A program made the position numbers and the translations under genes. Under the pieces are notes generated by a model. It was given only the letters and a program-made list of their open reading frames with translations. It made no database searches and was not told where the DNA came from. DNA of 5,269 nt from Clostridiales bacterium (GTDB lineage: Bacteria > Bacillota > Clostridia > Tissierellales > Sedimentibacteraceae), in NCBI GenBank assembly GCA_003497505.1, contig DNNV01000283.1, forward strand, positions 874 through 6,142. The letters run 5' to 3'. Shown here piece by piece: positions 1 through 5,174 of this stretch; positions within the stretch are counted from its first letter, which is position 1, and each line of letters opens with the position of its first letter.

Positions 1-260
1 GCTACAGCTTTCCCAGCGGGCACGCAATGAACAATGCAACCCTTTATACAATGCTCATTCTGCTTATAAACAGATATGTACGCAATACTCCCCTGAAGCT
101 TACACTCTCCTCAATTTGTGTTGCGCTCGCAGTTATGATCGGATGCAGCCGTATTTATTTGGGTGTGCACTACGCAGGTGATGTATTGGGCGGATGGCTG
201 CTGGGATTTGCGTTATCTGTGATTATCTATTCAATGTGGGAAAACAAGCTGCAGGATTGA
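1..260 (+). CDS. PAP2-family membrane phosphatase, C-terminal part (5' end outside window)
   Basis: This is the last 85 residues of a type 2 phosphatidic acid phosphatase (PAP2) family protein; the frame enters at base 3 and stops with TGA at 258-260. Two of the three family signature motifs are visible: the PSGH motif (residues 4-7 of the fragment, with the catalytic-type His) and the SR-x5-H-x3-D motif (Ser49, Arg50, His56, Asp60). They sit between hydrophobic segments that look like membrane helices. Family members remove phosphate from lipid phosphates or diphosphates such as phosphatidic acid, phosphatidylglycerol phosphate or undecaprenyl diphosphate at the membrane; the substrate here cannot be decided. 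The KxxxxxxRP motif must lie upstream of the window. The gene converges on the minus-strand AraC gene and the two share a terminator. Nothing looks broken; it is truncated only by the window edge. Confidence 0.92.
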   Translation, partial: YSFPSGHAMNNATLYTMLILLINRYVRNTPLKLTLSSICVALAVMIGCSRIYLGVHYAGDVLGGWLLGFALSVIIYSMWENKLQD

Positions 261-269
261 AAAGCATAC

Positions 270-310
270 TTAAAAAACGGCATAGCTTCTTAAGCTATCC
301 CGTTTTTTAA
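270..310. terminator. Bidirectional intrinsic terminator between convergent genes
   Basis: The 11-base arms 270-280 and 300-310 (TTAAAAAACGG / CCGTTTTTTAA) are exact inverted repeats. Inside them 282-288 (ATAGCTT) pairs with 292-298 (AAGCTAT) around a three-base loop, with a single C/C mismatch at 281/299. The hairpin ends in a run of six T on the plus strand and six T on the minus strand, so it can end both the PAP2 transcript (stop at 260) and the AraC transcript (stop at 327). Confidence 0.9.
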
Positions 311-326
311 TATCTATTTGTTCATT

Positions 327-1190
327 TCAAATCTTCTTACTTACAGGAATCCATATTTCGCAGAATAATTTCCCGTCACTTTGTGCCGGATACAATTCAA
401 AATCTGTATCATCCAACATAACATAGTCAGAACCCGGCAAGAAATCTTTAAATATTTTATCCCACGTTTCCCCTATACAATCTTCACTTTCTCCATTGCA
501 AGAGAACACTGCCCACGTAGTTGGCTTTACCTCCCATACACGGCATCCGTCTGGAACAGCACTTCCATCATGCAGCATGCCAATTCCGTATTCAAAGTAT
601 TCACTTTCCTTTGAGACCGGAGCACATGCACCATAAATATCATCAGAAATCGAATGCTTTCGCAATTCATCGAACACACCCTCTTTACCGCATCTCTTCC
701 AGAAATCAGGTATGTCACGATTCTCTCCATCATTAACAATTTCATTTCGAAATTGCTCTATTTTAGCAATAAGCTTAAACGGTACCCTCTCAACAACTTT
801 GTAGTTCATAATTGTGCCACCTTCCATAATTATTTTTAATCTGAGGCGATTGTATAATTTCAATTGCATCCCGGATCTTTTTGCAGCACTTGGAGATATA
901 CCATGAAATCTGGAAAAAGCTTTTGTAAAGCTTTCAGGTGAATCATATCCATACTTATATGCCAAATCAATAATTTTTGTATCTGACATAATAATTTCCT
1001 GGCCTGCCATTGACAGTCTTCGGTTACGAATATACTCACTCGCCGTTATTCCTGTAATCATGCTAAAAGTATGATGAAAATGATAACTTGACATGTATAC
1101 CTGTTTTGCTGCTTCGTGATAACTGATGTCTTCCAATAAATTCTCTTCCATATACTGAATAGCTTTTTGAATAGTTGTTATGCAATCCAT
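327..1190 (-). CDS. AraC-family transcriptional regulator with C-terminal GyrI-like effector-binding domain
   Basis: This is a 287-residue DNA-binding regulator. Residues about 8-105 form an AraC/XylS domain with two helix-turn-helix units, ending in the family signature around residues 81-105 (GYDSPESFTKAFSRFHGISP). Residues about 128-287 match a GyrI-like small-molecule-binding domain, including a C-terminal CEIWIPV stretch whose Glu278 is in the place of the ligand-contacting Glu of BmrR/GyrI-type pockets. Members of this class bind hydrophobic, often cationic, compounds and activate efflux or detoxification genes; the ligand here is unknown. The start at 1190 is chosen because GAGGTGA lies five bases upstream and the AraC domain begins right after it. 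The frame is open back to an ATG at 1286 (319 residues), which has only a weak ribosome site. It follows the methyltransferase gene on the same strand and probably shares its transcript. It is likely autoregulated, by inference from family habit. Confidence 0.9.
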   Translation of the reverse strand: MDCITTIQKAIQYMEENLLEDISYHEAAKQVYMSSYHFHHTFSMITGITASEYIRNRRLSMAGQEIIMSDTKIIDLAYKYGYDSPESFTKAFSRFHGISPSAAKRSGMQLKLYNRLRLKIIMEGGTIMNYKVVERVPFKLIAKIEQFRNEIVNDGENRDIPDFWKRCGKEGVFDELRKHSISDDIYGACAPVSKESEYFEYGIGMLHDGSAVPDGCRVWEVKPTTWAVFSCNGESEDCIGETWDKIFKDFLPGSDYVMLDDTDFELYPAQSDGKLFCEIWIPVSKKI

Positions 1191-1194
1191 TTTT

Positions 1195-1203
1195 CTCACC
1201 TCT
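1195..1203 (-). promoter_or_regulatory. Ribosome binding site supporting the inner AraC start
   Basis: On the minus strand the sequence AGAGGTGAG ends four bases before the ATG at 1190. It contains GAGGTGA, a seven-base exact match to the anti-Shine-Dalgarno complement, and is much better than anything ahead of the ATG at 1286. This favours initiation at 1190. Confidence 0.75.
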
Positions 1204-1209
1204 ATTGAT

Positions 1210-1232
1210 ATTATAGAAGGATTTAATTCCTT
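1210..1232 (-). promoter_or_regulatory. Possible internal promoter/operator ahead of the AraC start
   Basis: A perfect minus-strand TATAAT (1210-1215) is directly preceded by an inverted repeat, AAGGA at 1217-1221 and TCCTT at 1228-1232 with a six-base spacer. A repeat in the spacer of a promoter is a plausible operator for autoregulation. Against it: no recognisable -35 box is present, and a start about seven bases downstream of the -10 would fall at the Shine-Dalgarno site, giving a leader of only about 13 bases. AT-rich DNA produces such boxes by chance. Confidence 0.3.
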
Positions 1233-1304
1233 TTTCCTGATACAACTTGCTTGATTCTGGCAGGTGTTACAAATACCTTTGAACATTCTTGATTTTCTTA
1301 AGGT

Positions 1305-1907
1305 TTATCTTTTAGAATCGAGGATAAATAAGGATGCGTCTTGATTAATGAATATTTTATTGCCCGAATAAAATGTTTTGGATTTAATTTCTTTAAATCC
1401 GATTTTAGTCATGCTCTTCATAAGCTCTTCCTGAACAAATCCGTTGTGAACCTTATCTGAAGCAACTTTTTCATTTTTATCAAAATCTACAATCAGTAAA
1501 TGTCCTCCGGGATTCAGCACTTCATACAGCTTTGATAAAATCAGCTCTATGTCATTAATGTGAAGAAGCACCTGAACCATAAAAATATAGTCTGCATGCA
1601 TATCCGTATTGGATTCAGTTTCAAAATTAAAGCATATGGTTCTTGCATTCGGAATATTTAAGTGAGAAATTTTTTTATTTATCTGTTCAAGCATATTTTG
1701 AGAGGTGTCCAAGAACATCATGCTGTTGAAATCGTCTAGCAGCTCCATGCCAACAAGTCCTGTTCCACACCCAAAGTCAATGGCGCTTTTATCTTTGCCG
1801 TTTACTATGTATTCACGAATAGCATTCGCTGCTATCTTTGCTATTTTAATTCTTTCAGGAGTATCATATTTATTTGCCATCGCCTCAAAAATATCCGTAT
1901 TACCCAT
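1305..1907 (-). CDS. Class I SAM-dependent methyltransferase
   Basis: This is a 200-residue soluble methyltransferase of the Rossmann-like class I fold (methyltransferase type 11/12 group). Motif I for S-adenosylmethionine binding is clear at residues 43-50 (IDFGCGTG), the acidic residue ending strand 2 is Asp67 (FLDTS), a VQVLLHI segment at 111-117 is in the place of motif IV/post-II, and LNPGGHLLIVDFD at 131-143 is the usual post-motif strand. The acceptor cannot be predicted; small molecules, quinone-like or lipid acceptors are all known for this group. The ATG at 1907 is supported by TGGAGG at 1915-1920, seven bases upstream. The length is normal for a minimal single-domain enzyme. The AraC/GyrI gene follows on the same strand with no terminator visible between, so the two are probably co-transcribed. 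This suggests, as inference, that the methylated compound or a related one is sensed by the regulator. Confidence 0.9.
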   Translation of the reverse strand: MGNTDIFEAMANKYDTPERIKIAKIAANAIREYIVNGKDKSAIDFGCGTGLVGMELLDDFNSMMFLDTSQNMLEQINKKISHLNIPNARTICFNFETESNTDMHADYIFMVQVLLHINDIELILSKLYEVLNPGGHLLIVDFDKNEKVASDKVHNGFVQEELMKSMTKIGFKEIKSKTFYSGNKIFINQDASLFILDSKR

Positions 1908-1963
1908 TACTTTTCCTCCAATGCCGCCTGCATTTTTCTCTCTTTGAACTCACACTTTTTATT

Positions 1964-1972
1964 ATTTTACCA
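1964..1972 (-). promoter_or_regulatory. Candidate extended -10 promoter for the methyltransferase gene
   Basis: The minus strand reads TGGTAAAAT, a TG-N extended -10 element with a five-of-six match to TATAAT, about 57 bases upstream of the methyltransferase start. No good -35 hexamer is found at 15-18 bases, so this rests on the extended -10 alone. Confidence 0.3.
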
Positions 1973-2009
1973 CAGACACAACAAAAAGACTATCGGTTAT
2001 AAAGCGGAA

Positions 2010-2040
2010 ATGACTTGCCTTCTTAGGGAGAATTTATATT
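2010..2040 (+). promoter_or_regulatory. Possible MerR-type promoter with 19-base spacer, pointing into the nitrilase terminator
   Basis: On the plus strand ATGACT (2010-2015) and TATATT (2035-2040) resemble -35 and -10 boxes separated by exactly 19 bases, longer than the usual 17. A 19-base spacer with an internal dyad is the hallmark of MerR-family-regulated promoters. The spacer holds an imperfect dyad, TTCT/AGAA around TAGGG (2020-2032). No plus-strand gene follows: the transcript would meet the hairpin at 2088-2113 after about 65 bases. It could be the remnant of a lost regulated gene, drive a short RNA, or be chance. Confidence 0.22.
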
Positions 2041-2077
2041 CAATAGCACTTATAACTTAGATTGGGAGCATCTATGA

Positions 2078-2113
2078 AATAAAAACAGCCCGATATCTTT
2101 ATTGATATCGGAC
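2078..2113 (-). terminator. Intrinsic terminator of the nitrilase gene
   Basis: CCGATATC (2090-2097) and GATATCGG (2104-2111) form an exact eight-base stem with a six-base loop. On the minus strand it extends by a G-U and a G-C pair to ten pairs and is followed by TGTTTTTATTT, giving a U tail. It begins 15 bases past the nitrilase stop codon at 2128. The plus strand also has a T-rich run after the hairpin (from about 2115), so weaker termination in the other direction is possible. Confidence 0.85.
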
Positions 2114-2127
2114 CATTTTTATTTTTT

Positions 2128-3009
2128 CTAATTTATTTTGTAATTGAAGTTTAATGGATCATATCCCAAAAATTCATCATATAAATCTAACCTTCTGTCG
2201 TTCTTTGTTGAATTGTATTTATTTATTCCGTGAGCTCTCACTTTGGCAAAATTGCAATTTCCATATATAATTTGCTCTGTGTCATCTGCCGGTCCGGCTA
2301 TGGGAATGCCAGCCGTTCTTACTATCAGGCTTTTACCGGGGAATACCATATCTCTTTCTATTCCAACCCTGTCAGCAGCGGCAACGTATATTCCGTTTGA
2401 ATGCGCAGCCGCCATAGCAAGAACCGGTCCGAAATTTTTCATATTATCCGGCAGGCTGTCTATGGTGACCCAATTCGTTGGAACACATACAATATCCGCT
2501 CCCTGCGCGGCGAGAATCCTGTATGTTTCCGGGAACCACATGTCATAGCATATTACAATCCCAATCTTTCCTATAGGTGTGTGAAACACCGGAAGCCCGA
2601 GATTCCCCGGCTCAAACCAAAGAAATTCCTCCTCCCACAGATGAAGCTTTCTGTACTTTCCAATCAATCCTTCAGGTCCAATCATCACCGCAGTATTATA
2701 TAGGTCGGCACCATCTATTTCCGTAATCCCCGACACTATATATACATTTCTGTCACGGGCAGCACCGCACCACGCCTTTACACTTTCGCTATCCTCCAAA
2801 TTTTCCGCAAGCCTGATGGCTTCCTGCCTATTATCGAAGTTGTATCCCGAATTGGCCATTTCCGGCAGCACAATAAGCTCAGCCCCATTATCCGCAGCTT
2901 CATTTATCATTTGCACAGACTTCCTGATATTTTCCGCAATATCTCCTATTTTTACATCCATTTGCAGGCATGCAACCTTAACGTTCAATTTCTTTCTTTT
3001 ATTTTCCAC
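2128..3009 (-). CDS. Carbon-nitrogen hydrolase, nitrilase superfamily
   Basis: This is a 293-residue cytoplasmic enzyme of the nitrilase/amidase superfamily, which hydrolyses non-peptide C-N bonds in nitriles, amides or carbamoyl compounds through a cysteine thioester. The full catalytic set is present: Glu50 in LPEMANSGYNF, Lys121 in KYRKLHL, Cys154 in CYDMWFPE, and a following acidic stretch at 126-128 (EEE) in the place of the second structural Glu. The PTNWV segment at 177-181 is typical of an aliphatic amidase/nitrilase-like subgroup, but the substrate cannot be assigned; true nitrilases, omega-amidase and N-carbamoylputrescine amidase have different residues around the Cys. The start is GTG at 3009, supported by AGGAGG five bases upstream (3015-3020). 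The length is normal and the gene looks intact. It has its own promoter (3060-3088) and terminator (2078-2113), so it appears to be transcribed alone. Confidence 0.93.
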   Translation of the reverse strand: MENKRKKLNVKVACLQMDVKIGDIAENIRKSVQMINEAADNGAELIVLPEMANSGYNFDNRQEAIRLAENLEDSESVKAWCGAARDRNVYIVSGITEIDGADLYNTAVMIGPEGLIGKYRKLHLWEEEFLWFEPGNLGLPVFHTPIGKIGIVICYDMWFPETYRILAAQGADIVCVPTNWVTIDSLPDNMKNFGPVLAMAAAHSNGIYVAAADRVGIERDMVFPGKSLIVRTAGIPIAGPADDTEQIIYGNCNFAKVRAHGINKYNSTKNDRRLDLYDEFLGYDPLNFNYKIN

Positions 3010-3014
3010 TCCGT

Positions 3015-3020
3015 CCTCCT
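3015..3020 (-). promoter_or_regulatory. Ribosome binding site fixing the GTG start of the nitrilase
   Basis: A consensus AGGAGG on the minus strand ends five bases before the GTG at 3007-3009. No ATG in frame nearby has such support, so the non-ATG start is convincing. Confidence 0.85.
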
Positions 3021-3059
3021 AACTGATAAAAAGCATCTCGTAAATATTTTCTTATGTAT

Positions 3060-3088
3060 ATCTTACTAAAGAAACCCTTTAATTTCAA
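3060..3088 (-). promoter_or_regulatory. Sigma-A-type promoter of the nitrilase gene
   Basis: On the minus strand a -35 box TTGAAA (3083-3088) and a -10 box TAAGAT (3060-3065) are separated by exactly 17 bases (3066-3082). Transcription would begin near 3053 and give a leader of roughly 44 bases to the GTG start. I see no operator repeat or riboswitch-like fold in the leader. Confidence 0.65.
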
Positions 3089-3164
3089 GCCGTGCTTTTC
3101 AAAAGTCAGAATTGAGTTAGCACATCTTAACATACGTTACATAACCGCATTATTATTTAACATG

Positions 3165-3186
3165 AAAAAAGAAAGCCAATGCTTCC
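3165..3186 (-). terminator. Short intrinsic terminator after the VWA gene
   Basis: On the minus strand GGAAGC (3181-3186) pairs with GCTTTC (3171-3176, one G-U pair) around the loop ATTG, followed by six T (3165-3170). It lies 36 bases beyond the VWA stop. The stem is short, so efficiency may be modest. The same GCTTTC could instead pair with GAAAGC overlapping the VWA stop codon (3219-3224), a possible alternative fold. Confidence 0.6.
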
Positions 3187-3222
3187 CAATACTCCTTCGG
3201 TGCAATGCTCGTTTTTTTGCTT

Positions 3223-5160
3223 TCAAAAAACAAACTTAATGTTTTTTCCTACTGCCTTCAGCAATTCTTTTGGCAGCTTTTCCACCTGCTCTCCTATTAT
3301 TGCGCCGTGGGGGTGTTTATATCCTTCGTTCCACACAAAGTTGAAGGTTTTTTCATTTGCTTTGCTGTTTTTCCCTATTTGAAATGCGTATACCTGCACA
3401 TTTTTAGATAGTAATTCTTTCACTGCTTCTTTTGTCAATCCCGGAAAATTCGATGCGCCATCTGTAATTTCAAAGATTATCTTTGTTTGCTTTCCACTTT
3501 TGAGCTCATTTTCCTGCGCAAATGTAATCCTGTCGGATATTTCTTTGAGGCAACTTGCATCATCAGTTGAACCGTCTGTCGCATTCAGCTTTACGATCGA
3601 CCTGATTATGTCGCTTTTTTCTTTTTCCTTCACATTTTTATCATTAAATTCCTTGACATTGTAATGTTGACTGCCAAAAAACCACGTTTCACTTAAAACA
3701 TCTATTTTTTGATTCAACTGCACGGCACTGCTTTTTAAGTATCGATTAAAATCATCTATTGACAGCAGAGTTACGGCTAAGGCTTTTCTTGCCGCCTCAA
3801 TTTTCGACTCATCCATCGAGCCTGAATTGTCTATAACGAAAGAAATTTCTATTCTTTCGGGTAAAATGTCTATCTGGGTTTCCAATAAATATCTGTTGAA
3901 AATCAGAAGATTTTTATAGTTTCCTTTTCTTTCGGCTTCTACAAAATCAGGGTAAAAATCAATAAAGCTGCCTATGTCTAATTTCCCTTTTATCTGACCA
4001 TCTTTTTTTACACATATTTCTTTTTTTGCATCTCCAATTAGCTTTTGCCAAAATTGGCGCATTTGCTCTCTTTCGGATTTCATTTTATTTGCATAAAATT
4101 GAAACAACTGCTGATCAGCCTGACTTATCCCGTAAAAATCTAAATTTGCAGCGCCCTGTATGATATTTTGTACGCTGACGCTTACCTGTTCCTGCTGCTT
4201 CAGCATTTCTTCCAGAATCTTTTGCTCTTCCTCCTGAGTAGTTTCCAGTGAATCCGGTATTTCATCCGATTCAGATTGATCGAATGGATTTTCACTTCCC
4301 TTAAGCTGCTCTGCCTGCTGCCCATTTGATTTATAAAGCATCATCTCGTCAATTTCTTCCTTCCACAATTTTTCAAAAATCGGAAAGATAAAGGAACGGA
4401 TGAACGGATCCCTCTCCACAATTCCGTGGTCGTTATTTATTCCTTTCACCAATTGATAATGAATAAAGTCAAACAATGGCTCATTTAAAACCTTCATATC
4501 AAAAGGATTTTCAGCACACCCCTCTATTTCAGGCTTAATTTTATATAATTCAATAATTGTAAAGCTGTTTGCGAATGCTCTGTGCTTGGGCATCTGAGAA
4601 ATTGAATCCATCGTCCTGCCCGTTTCCTTCATGTATGAAATAACTTTTTCAAAATTTTCCTCCTCTCTATATATAGGGCACAGCTGCAAAACTCTCAAAA
4701 AAGATACATATTTATCCAGTACATGCAAAAAATCAAGAATTTCCTTTTTTACATAACCGGAAATGACCTTAGGCTCATATGCGGGAGCTGTTTCCATTCC
4801 CTCTTTTTTTATCAAGGCTGTAATATAGCCTACCATGCGGTCAATTTCTTTCTGCCAATCCTTTTTTCTGTTCAGATATTTTTCAGTTTGCTTCTTCCAA
4901 TCAGAGTATAGGGCTAATTCATAGTAAATATGCCACATAATTTGATTGTCATTCAGCTTTCTGTCCAAAAATCTTGCCAAGGGCAAATACAACGCTCCCT
5001 CGGAAGGTTCCAATATAAATCTTTCTGATTTTGAATCAGGAATATATATCAAGCTGGAGTCCCCCGTAAATGTAGCTAACGAGCGCCGTTCTTTCCGTAA
5101 AAATTCTTCGCAATATTTTTTAGCTTCTTCCATCAGAGCTTGTTCATCTAAGTCAAGCAT
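3223..5160 (-). CDS. Large VWA-domain protein with intact MIDAS site, CoxE/MoxR-partner type
   Basis: This is a protein of about 645 residues with no signal peptide or membrane segment visible, so it is probably cytoplasmic. The C-terminal third (about 435-645) is a von Willebrand factor A domain. Its metal-ion-dependent adhesion site is complete: DxSxS in FVIDNSGSMD (Asp444, Ser446, Ser448), a Thr in DGSTDD (Thr532) and the Asp of EITDGASN (Asp567). The N-terminal two thirds are mostly helical-looking and I do not recognise a named domain with certainty. A WHIYYEL segment (76-82) followed by SDW resembles the position of the HExxH helix in VWA-linked metallopeptidase-like domains but lacks the HExxH residues. 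Residues 280-333 are a Glu/Gln-rich linker, and ENPFD occurs twice (217-221, 290-294). Such proteins usually act with a MoxR-class AAA+ ATPase in complex remodelling; the upstream gene may be that partner. The start at 5160 is chosen for GGGAGGG six bases upstream; GTG at 5196 would overlap the preceding gene and ATG at 5175 lacks a ribosome site. Confidence 0.87.
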   Translation of the reverse strand: MLDLDEQALMEEAKKYCEEFLRKERRSLATFTGDSSLIYIPDSKSERFILEPSEGALYLPLARFLDRKLNDNQIMWHIYYELALYSDWKKQTEKYLNRKKDWQKEIDRMVGYITALIKKEGMETAPAYEPKVISGYVKKEILDFLHVLDKYVSFLRVLQLCPIYREEENFEKVISYMKETGRTMDSISQMPKHRAFANSFTIIELYKIKPEIEGCAENPFDMKVLNEPLFDFIHYQLVKGINNDHGIVERDPFIRSFIFPIFEKLWKEEIDEMMLYKSNGQQAEQLKGSENPFDQSESDEIPDSLETTQEEEQKILEEMLKQQEQVSVSVQNIIQGAANLDFYGISQADQQLFQFYANKMKSEREQMRQFWQKLIGDAKKEICVKKDGQIKGKLDIGSFIDFYPDFVEAERKGNYKNLLIFNRYLLETQIDILPERIEISFVIDNSGSMDESKIEAARKALAVTLLSIDDFNRYLKSSAVQLNQKIDVLSETWFFGSQHYNVKEFNDKNVKEKEKSDIIRSIVKLNATDGSTDDASCLKEISDRITFAQENELKSGKQTKIIFEITDGASNFPGLTKEAVKELLSKNVQVYAFQIGKNSKANEKTFNFVWNEGYKHPHGAIIGEQVEKLPKELLKAVGKNIKFVF

Positions 5161-5166
5161 GCTCAT

Positions 5167-5173
5167 CCCTCCC
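5167..5173 (-). promoter_or_regulatory. Ribosome binding site deciding the VWA start
   Basis: GGGAGGG on the minus strand ends six bases before the ATG at 5158-5160. It lies immediately after the stop codon of the upstream gene. Two alternative starts, GTG at 5196 and an ATG at 5175 sharing one base with the upstream TGA, have no comparable site. Confidence 0.7.
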
Positions 5174-5174
5174 A

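Larger units (their letters stand above)
1191..1286 (-). other. In-frame upstream extension of the AraC gene with a CxxC-x5-C cluster
   Basis: The AraC reading frame stays open for 32 codons upstream of the preferred start, to an ATG at 1284-1286 that lies only 18 bases after the methyltransferase stop. The extra residues carry three cysteines spaced CxxC-x5-C (CNTCQNQASC) followed by basic residues. From memory, this resembles the start of short cysteine-motif peptides in anaerobes that read roughly GxCxTCxxxxxC and usually carry a fourth Cys near a CEEY-like end; here that end reads IISIEV and lacks the cysteine. It may be a real N-terminal metal-binding extension, the remnant of a small ORF fused in frame, or untranslated leader. 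The ribosome site for the upstream ATG is poor. Confidence 0.4.

Noticed and set aside
2073..2081. Tiny ATG-to-stop frame (ATGAAATAA) on the plus strand downstream of the MerR-like promoter
   Set aside because: It has two codons and no convincing Shine-Dalgarno site; the upstream GGGAG is slight and the peptide would be meaningless.
2243..2703. Two overlapping plus-strand open frames of about 100 codons opposite the nitrilase gene
   Set aside because: They are shadows of a gene with a full catalytic triad on the other strand. Neither resembles a protein family nor has promoter or ribosome-site support.
3170..3215. Repeated GCATTG words on the minus strand after the VWA stop, considered as a repeat or regulatory array
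   Set aside because: There are only two copies, in the same direction and six bases long. Chance occurrence is likely and the second is explained by the terminator hairpin.
3054..3411. Plus-strand open frames spanning the nitrilase-VWA gap
   Set aside because: They are Phe/Leu/Ser-rich translations typical of antisense AT-rich DNA and they run across the promoter and terminator already assigned to the minus strand.
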